32,368 nt of DNA from an uncultured Prevotellaceae bacterium (GTDB lineage: Bacteria; Bacteroidota; Bacteroidia; Bacteroidales; Bacteroidaceae), in assembly GCA_900320565.1 (NCBI GenBank), contig ONSR01000057.1, positions 409 through 32,776 on the forward strand, written 5' to 3'. The stretch's first letter is position 1. The number at the start of each line of letters is the position of its first letter. The notes under the pieces were generated by a model, which did no database searches, was not told the DNA's origin, and worked only from the letters and a program-made list of their open reading frames with translations. Both the position numbers and the translations under genes were made by a program. Positions 7,749-14,933 of this stretch are shown one piece after another.

Positions 7749-8020
7749 AGTACACAATCATCCCCTCAAAACGTTTCCTGAAGGACATGAAACGTTGCGA
7801 GAAACGCGGCTACAACATGCAGCTTATCAAGGATGCAATAGCACAACTTGCTGAGACAGGCACCTTGCCAGCCACATATCGTCCACACAAGTTGTCGGGA
7901 CAATATGCGGGTATGTGGGAATGCCATTTGAAACCAGACTGGCTCTTGATTTGGGAACAGAATGACACCGAACTGATTCTTCTGTTCACAGGAACGGGCA
8001 CCCATTCCGACCTGTTTTGA
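7745..8020 (+). CDS. YafQ family (RelE superfamily) mRNA-interferase toxin, module 2
   Basis: The 91-residue product carries the YafQ signature PHKLSGQYAGMWECHLKPDW and TGTGTHSDLF. The equivalents of the active-site residues are all present: His48, His61, Asp65, His87 and Phe91. Phe91 is the last residue, so the protein stops at the catalytic aromatic, whereas the module 1 toxin has six further residues. It probably cleaves mRNA on the ribosome and is held inactive by the antitoxin encoded just before it. An inverted repeat (TCCGGAA 8031-8037, TTCCGGA 8049-8055) follows and may weakly terminate transcription. Confidence 0.9.
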   Translation: MKYTIIPSKRFLKDMKRCEKRGYNMQLIKDAIAQLAETGTLPATYRPHKLSGQYAGMWECHLKPDWLLIWEQNDTELILLFTGTGTHSDLF

Positions 8021-8071
8021 GTTGTGATGCTCCGGAACGCAAACTGGCTTCCGGAAAAAGACGCACAGTAC

Positions 8072-8090
8072 TATAATAATATATAAGGTA
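8072..8090 (+). promoter_or_regulatory. 19-bp A/T-rich leader repeat, copy 1
   Basis: TATAATAATATATAAGGTA lies 7 bases before the ATG at 8098. Exact copies occur at 10224-10242 and 12391-12409 in the same position. AAGGTA could act as the ribosome-binding part, with the A/T-rich section as an S1-type enhancer; both are inferences. Confidence 0.75.
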
Positions 8091-8097
8091 AAAAGAC

Positions 8098-9216
8098 ATG
8101 AACAGGACAATCATCGCCATTCTGCTTGCGCTCGGTTTTTCCTGCGGGGCGAACTCCCAATCCCTCACCAGGCAGCAGATGCTGGAGGACTACGACTATC
8201 TGGTCAGTTTCGTGGAAGAGAACTACGCACCCTTCGATGCCATCATGCAGAAAGGCTACAAGCGGGAATACAAAGCCCTCAAGAAACAACTCCGCAAGCA
8301 ACTAAGCAAAGGGGAAGCCGATTTGGTACAGACGGCCACGGATTATGTCCTATGGTTCCATAGCCAGTTCGATACGCACATATTTCTGGTGGAAGAAGTC
8401 TTCCAAAGGGCTGTGGCTAATCTGGATAACGAGACCATGACAAAGGCCGATAGCACGCTGCTCACCAATCCTGGGAACTTCGAATATGAGCCGAAGCCAG
8501 TATCCTGCAAAGTGGACTCCCTGACATGGCTCATCCGCGTGCCGTCGTGCGAGCAGGATTTCTACGACGGCACGGTAAACGCCTTGCAGCAATTCATGGA
8601 ATCGGACTGTGAAAATCTCATTATCGACATACGTTCCAATGGCGGCGGAGGCGATAATGTATGGGAGAAGTATTATGATTTGCTTTACGACCACCCGTGC
8701 AAGCCGGAAATCTCATGGCATCGCAATACGCCCAAGAACCTTCTCTTCTGGAAGGATGTTCTGAAACTGCAGCCTTCATCTACTTGGGACCTGCAACTGA
8801 TTGAAACGTGTGAGGCTTCGAAAAAGAAGTTTGTGAAACTTGGCGAGAGCGATAACAATCGTCAACCTACTTCACGCGTCAAACGGGCTGCCGTCTTGAT
8901 TGACTTAATGACAGCAAGCGCAGCGGAAAGCATTGTTAAATTCGTCAAGAAGCACAGCGAACGCTGCAAAGTCTATGGTATATGCAACACTAACGGCTGC
9001 GACCTGACAGGCAATTGCCGAATAGATTCATTGCCCAACAGTAAGCTCAAATTCTTATACGCCACGTCCATTGACTCAGACTTCTACGAGAAAGACTTCT
9101 CTACTGAAGGACTTGGCATCCCGCCCGATGTTATCATACCCTTGCCCTTCCCGAGAAAACTCACCGACAACATCGACGAATGGGTGTTGTGGGTAGCGGA
9201 ATACTTAAAACGATAA
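8098..9216 (+). CDS. Secreted S41 family peptidase-like protein
   Basis: The 372-residue protein starts with a signal peptide (MNRTIIAILLALGFSCGANS). The N-terminal helical part (about 25-110) is followed by an S41/tail-specific-protease fold: NLIIDIRSNGGGGDNVWEKY near residue 180, then RAAVLIDLMTASAAESIVKF, where Ser274 occupies the nucleophile position, and CKVYGICNTNG. The C-terminus (GLGIPPDVIIPLP) matches the end of C-terminal processing peptidases. No PDZ domain is visible, so this is the short form. It may process periplasmic peptides or be a non-proteolytic relative. It heads a cluster of secreted thioredoxin-fold proteins. Confidence 0.82.
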   Translation: MNRTIIAILLALGFSCGANSQSLTRQQMLEDYDYLVSFVEENYAPFDAIMQKGYKREYKALKKQLRKQLSKGEADLVQTATDYVLWFHSQFDTHIFLVEEVFQRAVANLDNETMTKADSTLLTNPGNFEYEPKPVSCKVDSLTWLIRVPSCEQDFYDGTVNALQQFMESDCENLIIDIRSNGGGGDNVWEKYYDLLYDHPCKPEISWHRNTPKNLLFWKDVLKLQPSSTWDLQLIETCEASKKKFVKLGESDNNRQPTSRVKRAAVLIDLMTASAAESIVKFVKKHSERCKVYGICNTNGCDLTGNCRIDSLPNSKLKFLYATSIDSDFYEKDFSTEGLGIPPDVIIPLPFPRKLTDNIDEWVLWVAEYLKR

Positions 9217-9220
9217 AAAC

Positions 9221-10210
9221 ATGAAGCAAACCATCATCATCGCTCTGCTTGCCCTCGTTAGCTTGGCAAGTCAGGCACGGGAGAACAACTACACCATTAG
9301 AGGAACCGTTGGCGATCCAGACGTGACAGTCGTCTATCTCGAGCAACAAGGAGAAGGCTACGAGACCTTGGACTCTGCCATCGTGACAAATGGAGAGTTT
9401 ACAATGAAGGGCAAAGTCGATAAGCCCGTTCCTGCCGTCGTTATCAACAAATATCGGAATGTGCTTAACTTGTTTATCCTTGAGCCAGGAGACATCACGC
9501 TCAAATATCCGTTCTCTGCAGTCGGCGGAACTCTTAATGACAGCCTGACATATTTGGCAACAGAATACCCTCGGTCGATTGACAGCACACTCGATGATGA
9601 GGCAAGGAGTAAGCGCTTCGAGCAGTATGCCGAGGCGATGTTCCTTCGTCACAAGGACGATGCTCTCGGCCTAAGGATACTTGACATGTGTTTTGCCTCG
9701 CCCACCGACAAGTTGCGGCTCTACAACATGGGAGGCCCTATAATAAAGGAGTATCCATCCTTCGCCAAAAGCAAGGAGACGTGGGCCAAATACGAAGCCA
9801 CCAGTGAAGGCAAGAAGATGCTGGACATCCAGAGTGCTTTCGACGGCAAGCGTCTCTCCGACTATGTGGGCAAAGGGAAGTATGTTCTGGTGGATTTCTG
9901 GGCAAGCTGGTGTCCGCCTTGCAGGGAAGAGATACCGGGCATTGTTGCTGCCCACGAGAAGTACAAAGAGCGCGGCCTGCAGGTGCTCGGCTTGATAGTC
10001 AATGACGACAAGGAAGATGCCGACAAGGCCATAGAACAGATGGGCATCCCGTATCCGCAGATATTCGGCATCACCTTCGAACAGATTGCTTCTTATGGCA
10101 TCAAGGGCATTCCGCACATCATTCTCTTCTCCCCCGACGGCACCATCCTCAAGCGGGGCTTGCGCGGCGACGACATCGAAAAGGCTTTGGCGACTGTCTT
10201 CGGGGAGTGA
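9221..10210 (+). CDS. TlpA/ResA-like thioredoxin-fold protein with N-terminal DUF4369-like domain
   Basis: The 329-residue protein has a signal peptide (MKQTIIIALLALVSLASQA) and a beta-rich N-terminal domain (about 20-120: YTIRGTVGDPDVTVVYLEQQ, FTMKGKV) typical of Bacteroidetes AhpC/TSA-type proteins. The C-terminal thioredoxin domain contains FWASWCPPC with the redox pair Cys231 and Cys234, and the cis-proline region KGIPHIILF. It likely keeps periplasmic cysteines reduced or reshuffles disulfides. It starts 4 bases after the S41 gene. Its last codons (IFGE-like VFGE, then stop) and following bases closely resemble those ending the gene at 12379. Confidence 0.9.
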   Translation: MKQTIIIALLALVSLASQARENNYTIRGTVGDPDVTVVYLEQQGEGYETLDSAIVTNGEFTMKGKVDKPVPAVVINKYRNVLNLFILEPGDITLKYPFSAVGGTLNDSLTYLATEYPRSIDSTLDDEARSKRFEQYAEAMFLRHKDDALGLRILDMCFASPTDKLRLYNMGGPIIKEYPSFAKSKETWAKYEATSEGKKMLDIQSAFDGKRLSDYVGKGKYVLVDFWASWCPPCREEIPGIVAAHEKYKERGLQVLGLIVNDDKEDADKAIEQMGIPYPQIFGITFEQIASYGIKGIPHIILFSPDGTILKRGLRGDDIEKALATVFGE

Positions 10211-10223
10211 AAGCGGCACTATA

Positions 10224-10242
10224 TATAATAATATATAAGGTA
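10224..10242 (+). promoter_or_regulatory. 19-bp A/T-rich leader repeat, copy 2
   Basis: Exact copy of the 8072 sequence, 8 bases before the ATG at 10251. Confidence 0.75.
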
Positions 10243-10250
10243 TAAGGATT

Positions 10251-11768
10251 ATGAAAAGGGACATTATCACCATCCTGCTTGCTCTCGTCTGTCTAGCGGG
10301 GCAAGCAAAGAAAAATGTAAAGGACCAAAAAGTGCCTCAGCTCTTGAACTATCCGAGTGCGGATATGAGCACGCTTCCCTTGCATGGCGGCGAGGTCGTG
10401 ATAAAGGGTCATGTCGTGGCCGAAGACGCCAAGACCATTGATGAACTCAACGGTTCTGTTTATGTACTTCTGCGCAATTATCTCGTCGCAAACGAGGAAA
10501 CCATTCTCATTGACTTCAAGTCCGATGGCACTTTCTCGCTCAATCTGCAAGTGCCATACCCCATGTTCGTGGTAGTCTATCCTTTAACTGATATATATGC
10601 CTGTCCGGGCGACACGCTGGAGTTAACGATTGACACCACCAAACCTTCATGGCAGGACGAAGGTGTCAGCGTTAGCGGCACAGGCATCAGCGGCGAGGTG
10701 AGCGAACGCTACGAACAGATAAGGAAAGCCTACTTCGACAAGGACTTTGGATATTATGAAATCGAAGACGAGAAAGAAATCCTGAAATGGAAAGACATTC
10801 AGGTGGCTCAAATGGATGACCTCGTGCGCAAAATGAATGCCGGTCTGCCCGAACTGGAGGGCTGTTCGCCTATGGCATCGGACATCCTGCGCACACGCAT
10901 CATTTCCGAGAACACGGAAAGAATCTTAGATGCCATCTTTGCTGACGTTCCTGACGATGAAGCTGTCTGGAAGTCGTACGTCGATTTCCTCGTCCCCAGG
11001 GAACGTTACATGCTCGACAATCCGCTGATGATGATTGCCGCTGACGAGTTTTTCTTCAATAGGGTGGAAATATGCCTGATGAGTCCCTTGATGACTTCTT
11101 TGTCCCCCACGAACTTCAGTAAGGTGATATTGAACGGCTTGCACGACAAGCTGAACCTTAGCACTACGGATTTCAGCCTGCAGGTCAGCGTGCTTCGCTT
11201 CCTCACCACGATGCTCGACTTCTTTGGCAGGGCTTCGGACACGGCGAAGGATAATGAGGTCGAGATGGTTGCAAATCAAGCTGCCGAGGTCGTGGCAAAC
11301 ACATTGTCCGACATTACTCATCCCGAGTTGACGCGTCAGGCTGTGCTTTTATATCACAATTACGTCAAGAAGAACGAGTTGCCTGTAGGTGAAGCGAGGC
11401 CTGTGACGAAAGGTGACTCCATCTTCCAGCGCATTATCGAACCGTACAAGGGCAACGTGCTCTACGTTGACTTCTGGGAAGAGCATTGTGGTCCTTGCCG
11501 GGCAAAGATGCTTGAGATGCGCGACGAGGTGGAGGCTAACAAAGACAAGCCCGTGAAGTATCTCTACATTACCGACGACCCGGAAGTGATGTGCCGCCAT
11601 TTCCTGGAGCCAAACAACATCAAGGGCGAGCATATCTTTATCACTAAATCGGAATGGGGCTACTTGCAAGCCAAGTTCCAGTTCACATCCATTCCCTTCG
11701 TCGTGCTCTTTGACAAAAAAGGCAACCAAAGGGATAACACAACAGTGGAAGAACTGTTGAAAGAATGA
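10251..11768 (+). CDS. Large secreted thioredoxin-fold protein
   Basis: The 505-residue protein has a signal peptide (MKRDIITILLALVCLAGQA). The N-terminal beta-rich part (about 35-135) carries VVIKGHVVAEDAKTIDELNG and the DUF4369-like CPGDTLELTIDTT. A long helical middle section (about 150-395) follows, then a C-terminal thioredoxin domain with FWEEHCGPCRAKMLEM; the redox cysteines are Cys413 and Cys416, and TSIPFVVLF marks the cis-proline loop. It is presumably a periplasmic oxidoreductase. The helical insert makes it longer than the neighbour at 9221 and may bind a specific substrate. The stop overlaps the next start by 4 bases. Confidence 0.87.
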   Translation: MKRDIITILLALVCLAGQAKKNVKDQKVPQLLNYPSADMSTLPLHGGEVVIKGHVVAEDAKTIDELNGSVYVLLRNYLVANEETILIDFKSDGTFSLNLQVPYPMFVVVYPLTDIYACPGDTLELTIDTTKPSWQDEGVSVSGTGISGEVSERYEQIRKAYFDKDFGYYEIEDEKEILKWKDIQVAQMDDLVRKMNAGLPELEGCSPMASDILRTRIISENTERILDAIFADVPDDEAVWKSYVDFLVPRERYMLDNPLMMIAADEFFFNRVEICLMSPLMTSLSPTNFSKVILNGLHDKLNLSTTDFSLQVSVLRFLTTMLDFFGRASDTAKDNEVEMVANQAAEVVANTLSDITHPELTRQAVLLYHNYVKKNELPVGEARPVTKGDSIFQRIIEPYKGNVLYVDFWEEHCGPCRAKMLEMRDEVEANKDKPVKYLYITDDPEVMCRHFLEPNNIKGEHIFITKSEWGYLQAKFQFTSIPFVVLFDKKGNQRDNTTVEELLKE

Positions 11769-12379
11769 AGAAAAGCATGAAGCGGATTATTAAAAAGATA
11801 GTGAAGGTCATTCTCTACGCGTTGCTCATACTTGTGCTTGCGTTTATTTCCATATTTGCATGGGATAAGGTAAACCAGAAATGGCGGGAACTCAACTTTA
11901 AGCCCAAGCCGCAGCTGACCGTCATAGGTAAACCGTTCATCGACTTCGAGGCCGAGCTGCCCGACAGTACCGTGCATCGTCTGTCCGAATATGCAGGCAA
12001 GGGGCAGTATGTCCTGCTCGACTTCTGGGCATCGTGGTGCGGTCCCTGCATCCGCTCTTTCCCCATGCTGAAGGAATTCCATGAGAAGTATCACGAGCAG
12101 GGCCTGCTCATCATCGGTATCTCCGCAGACAGGAACCCCAATGCCTGGCGTTATGCGCTCAGTCAGCACGTGTGCCCCTGGCCCATGCTGCGCGAAACGG
12201 CTGCTTCCTGGGAAGGTCACACCTCAGCATCTGACTTGTATGCCATAGAATACTTCCCCACGTTTGTCCTGCTCGACCCTGCTGGTCAGGTCATCTTCTC
12301 CCCTTACGAAGAGCATGGATTTGTTGATGACGAGCGGAAGCAACTGAAGGCAAAACTCGCTGAAATCTTCGGGGAGTGA
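11765..12379 (+). CDS. Membrane-anchored TlpA-like thioredoxin
   Basis: The 204-residue protein begins with a basic segment and one membrane helix (ILYALLILVLAFISIFAW, about residues 16-33), so the thioredoxin domain faces the periplasm while tethered to the inner membrane. The active site is LLDFWASWCGPCIRSFPML with Cys92 and Cys95; IEYFPTFVLLDP supplies the cis-proline. It lacks the N-terminal domain of its two upstream neighbours. An internal start at 11777 is possible, but 11765 overlaps the preceding stop and fits coupling. It could hand electrons to the soluble thioredoxin-fold proteins, which is inference. Confidence 0.9.
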   Translation: MKKSMKRIIKKIVKVILYALLILVLAFISIFAWDKVNQKWRELNFKPKPQLTVIGKPFIDFEAELPDSTVHRLSEYAGKGQYVLLDFWASWCGPCIRSFPMLKEFHEKYHEQGLLIIGISADRNPNAWRYALSQHVCPWPMLRETAASWEGHTSASDLYAIEYFPTFVLLDPAGQVIFSPYEEHGFVDDERKQLKAKLAEIFGE

Positions 12380-12390
12380 AAGTGGCACTA

Positions 12391-12409
12391 TATAATAATA
12401 TATAAGGTA
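12391..12409 (+). promoter_or_regulatory. 19-bp A/T-rich leader repeat, copy 3
   Basis: Exact copy of the 8072 and 10224 sequences, 8 bases before the ATG at 12418. Confidence 0.75.
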
Positions 12410-12417
12410 AAAAGAAC

Positions 12418-13041
12418 ATGAAAAAGCAACTCATCACCATCCTGTTTGCCTCTATGAGCATCTGCCTTTCTATGTCAGTTGCAAGTTGCCAGCCCAAGTC
12501 CTCGAAACTCGAAGGAACAGGATTGGCAGAGGGAAAGGAACAAGGAAAAGAAAAGGAAATAGAAGAACGAGTTACGAGCATCTATAAAACAGTCTATGAT
12601 TGGTATAACACGCACCACGGTGTGGGTGAAGAACACCAATATGATGACGAGTTTCTCACTCAGGACTTCTTGATGTTGCAATCAGAATTAGATAGCATCA
12701 GCAAAGTATTTAACGAGTACCCTGGTATTTTAGTTGACTTCGAACATTGGACGCAAGCCTATGACTATGAACGCGAGCAGATGGACTTCTCCATTGATTC
12801 TATCGACGTATTCTGCCGCGACTCAGCCAAGGTCTATATGACTTATATTGGCAAATGCCCTAAATACGTTCTGCTCAAAATGGCATATACTGACTCCCAT
12901 CAATGTCCATCATCGAAAGTCTGGCTTATTGACGATTTCTGTGTGGATGGAGCTTTTGGCCCTTATTCCTTCTCTAATAAGCGTTGCTTGCAGGAAAGCA
13001 TTGCCGATTATCAGAAAAGGAACCTTAGAACCAATAAATAA
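12418..13041 (+). CDS. Lipoprotein of unknown function (DUF3828-like)
   Basis: The 207-residue product begins MKKQLITILFASMSICLSMS and continues to a lipobox VASC, with the lipidated Cys at about residue 24. A charged linker (GKEQGKEKEIEERV) follows, then a globular part with YKTVYDWYNTHHG, FLTQDFLMLQSELDSISK and VWLIDDFCVDG. The YDWYN and WLIDDF blocks recall DUF3828-type proteins that adopt an NTF2-like fold; this is a weak resemblance. The first codons share DNA sequence with the signal peptides of the genes at 8098, 9221 and 10251. The role is unknown. Confidence 0.75.
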   Translation: MKKQLITILFASMSICLSMSVASCQPKSSKLEGTGLAEGKEQGKEKEIEERVTSIYKTVYDWYNTHHGVGEEHQYDDEFLTQDFLMLQSELDSISKVFNEYPGILVDFEHWTQAYDYEREQMDFSIDSIDVFCRDSAKVYMTYIGKCPKYVLLKMAYTDSHQCPSSKVWLIDDFCVDGAFGPYSFSNKRCLQESIADYQKRNLRTNK

Positions 13042-13047
13042 CGAATT

Positions 13048-13599
13048 ATGAAAAAGCAAATCATTCTTATGTCTGTTTTCGCTGTTTTGTTATTTGGTTG
13101 TTCACCATCAAGAAACAAAGGCGAGCAGTGTGTTAGTGTGCAGTATCAGGATAGCATAGAATTACGCAAGTCCATTCACTTGAGCAAATGCTATGCCTAC
13201 CATCTCATAGCCAATGATAGTGTGAAAGAAGGTATCCACATCTTGGATTCTCTCTGGCAGACATATCATTTGGATGACATGATACCTTGTGGTATTGGTG
13301 CCGCCTATTACAAGCAAGGGGAATGTAATTCTGCATTTTACTGGTTCCAGGTTTCAGAAGCATACATTGACAGCATGATTGTGACTCAGCCTTCTGAGAA
13401 ATGGTTACGAGACAAATTACCTTTGGCCTATATTCTGAGGGGCAAGGAAGCCGCTCTGGAGGTGGAGAAGTCTATGTCTGAGGAGTCAAAAGAGCAGGCA
13501 CATATATTCTTCGAGACTTTTCCCACTCCTAAAGACTTCTTGGAGAACACTGTCCTTACTGTGTTCGACTCGTTCAAGAGCAATGACTATGTGAGATAG
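13048..13599 (+). CDS. Lipoprotein of unknown function, TPR-like
   Basis: The 183-residue product has a lipoprotein signal peptide (MKKQIILMSVFAVLLFGCSP, lipidated Cys18). The remainder looks helical, with SIHLSKCYAYHLIANDSVKE, CGIGAAYYKQGECNSAFYWF and LPLAYILRGKEAALEVEKSM spaced like tetratricopeptide helices. It is the last gene of the cluster and starts 6 bases after the previous stop. I recognise no specific family. A hairpin repeat and a strong terminator follow. Confidence 0.72.
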   Translation: MKKQIILMSVFAVLLFGCSPSRNKGEQCVSVQYQDSIELRKSIHLSKCYAYHLIANDSVKEGIHILDSLWQTYHLDDMIPCGIGAAYYKQGECNSAFYWFQVSEAYIDSMIVTQPSEKWLRDKLPLAYILRGKEAALEVEKSMSEESKEQAHIFFETFPTPKDFLENTVLTVFDSFKSNDYVR

Positions 13600-13620
13600 C
13601 AACAATTGGGCATATATTTA

Positions 13621-13712
13621 ACCACGAATTACACGAATTACACGAATTATTTTTCACCTTTTCACCTTTTTCATAGGCGTAGCCAATTCGTGTAATTCGT
13701 GCAATTCGTGGT
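13621..13712. repeat. Long ACGAATTAC hairpin repeat
   Basis: A 28-base arm at 13621-13648 (ACCACGAATTACACGAATTA and on) pairs with 13685-13712 with a single mismatch. The arms are built from tandem CACGAATTA units. It lies in the gene-poor stretch 13600-13900 between two operons. Confidence 0.85.
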
Positions 13713-13807
13713 AAGAAAAAACATTTGTTTTGTGAGAAATCCACACGAGGATTTCACAAACTACACGTGGATAGTTCCAAAACGTTACAGGCTGTGTTTG
13801 CAAAATT

Positions 13808-13841
13808 GCCGTTCGAGAGCGTTCTCGGACGGCTTTTCTTT
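13808..13841 (+). terminator. Rho-independent terminator
   Basis: GCCGTTCGAGA at 13808-13818 pairs with TCTCGGACGGC at 13823-13833 (one G-U pair) around a 4-base loop and is followed by TTTTCTTTT. It ends the cluster that finishes at 13599. Confidence 0.85.
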
Positions 13842-13849
13842 TACTTTTT

Positions 13850-13880
13850 TTTGCATTCTCAATGAAATATTGTATCTTTG
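13850..13880 (+). promoter_or_regulatory. Bacteroidetes-type promoter for the signalling cluster
   Basis: TTTG at 13850-13853 and TATCTTTG at 13873-13880 are separated by 19 bases. This places the transcription start just before the ATG at 13901 and excludes the in-frame ATG at 13862. Confidence 0.8.
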
Positions 13881-13900
13881 TGCCCGAAAAGACTGTCCCT

Positions 13901-14854
13901 ATGTATAGCATCAAGAACATAGTCTCGTTCATCGCAGGCCTTTTGCTGTCGGCTGCCTTGTTGGCACAAGGCAACACCTTTGTCTTTACGCCCCAGTGGA
14001 CGGCACAGGCACAATTTGCAGGCTATTATGTGGCTCAGGAAAAAGGCTTCTATCGCCAGGCTGGCATAGATGTGAGAATCGAACATCCTTCAGCTACACA
14101 GCCTGCCATGAGTCGTCTGCGCAAGAACGAATGTCAGGCCACGACTCTGCAGCTCTGTCAGGCTCTGGAGATAGTGGACGGCGGCATCCCATTGGTCAAT
14201 ATCCTGCAGACATCGATGAACAACGCCATGGTCATCGTCTCTGCTCGCGGCAAAGACCCACTGACGCAGAAAGGCGCTCGCGTGGGCATCTGGAGCGTGG
14301 ACTTCGGACAGTTGGCCATCTGCATGAGCAATAGGGACCACCTCGACTACAAGTGGGTGCGCTTCGCACAGAACGTCAACCTGTTTGTGGCAGGTGCCCT
14401 CGATGCCACGCTTGCCATGAGCTACAACGAGTATTACCAGCTCATGCAGGCAGGCGTGGAGATGAGGGAGGAGAATGTCTATCGCTTCTGCGACCATGGC
14501 TATAATATACAGGAGGACGGCGTTTATATGACTCGCGACTACTACAACAGCCATATGGAACAGGCTCGGCGCTTTGCCCAGGCCAGCCGGAAAGGGTGGG
14601 AGTGGGCAGCCCAGCATCCTGAAGAGACCCTCGACATTGTGATGCGCTACGTCGAGAAAGCCCACATCGCCACCAACCGCACCATGCAGCGGCTCATGCT
14701 CCAGGAAGTGCTACGTCTGCAAGTAGATAGAGAGTCGAAGAAGCGTGAGTTCCGTCTGCGTCCAGACATGGTGCAGAAAGCCAGCCACTTGATGAAGGAG
14801 AACGGAATGCTGAAAGGGGAAGTAACATACGAAAGCCTCACTCCAGACCCCTAA
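13901..14854 (+). CDS. NMT1/THI5-like periplasmic substrate-binding protein
   Basis: The 317-residue product has a signal peptide (MYSIKNIVSFIAGLLLSAAL, cleaved near LLAQG). The NMT1/THI5-like (SsuA/ThiY-type) fold begins FTPQWTAQAQFAGYYVAQEK, then GFYRQAGIDVRIEHP, the hallmark opening of this family. Members bind small molecules such as pyrimidine precursors, sulfonates or nitrate for ABC importers. No permease or ATPase gene is nearby; the next gene is a membrane sensor, so it may act as a ligand-presenting receptor (inference). The last codons (ESLTPDP) run into a CCCCTAACCCC-type repeat, so the C-terminus is probably repeat-derived. Confidence 0.88.
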   Translation: MYSIKNIVSFIAGLLLSAALLAQGNTFVFTPQWTAQAQFAGYYVAQEKGFYRQAGIDVRIEHPSATQPAMSRLRKNECQATTLQLCQALEIVDGGIPLVNILQTSMNNAMVIVSARGKDPLTQKGARVGIWSVDFGQLAICMSNRDHLDYKWVRFAQNVNLFVAGALDATLAMSYNEYYQLMQAGVEMREENVYRFCDHGYNIQEDGVYMTRDYYNSHMEQARRFAQASRKGWEWAAQHPEETLDIVMRYVEKAHIATNRTMQRLMLQEVLRLQVDRESKKREFRLRPDMVQKASHLMKENGMLKGEVTYESLTPDP

Positions 14855-14933
14855 CAGCCTCACCCCTAACCCCTCTCCGAGGAGAGGGAAATAAATGGTA
14901 AATGTTCGATGATTAAATGGTAAATGCAAGATG
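14837..14933. repeat. CCCCTAACCCC hairpin plus AAATGGTAAATG repeat
   Basis: Repeated CCTCACYCC and CCCCTAAC units lead into CCCTCTCC (14871-14878) and GGAGAGGG (14881-14888), a hairpin with a 2-base loop. AAATGGTAAATG then occurs twice, ending in the ATG that starts the next gene. It resembles 7410-7485. Confidence 0.75.

Noticed and set aside
13901..14854. An ABC importer operon for thiamine precursors
   Set aside because: No permease or ATPase gene adjoins the binding protein; the neighbours are signalling genes.
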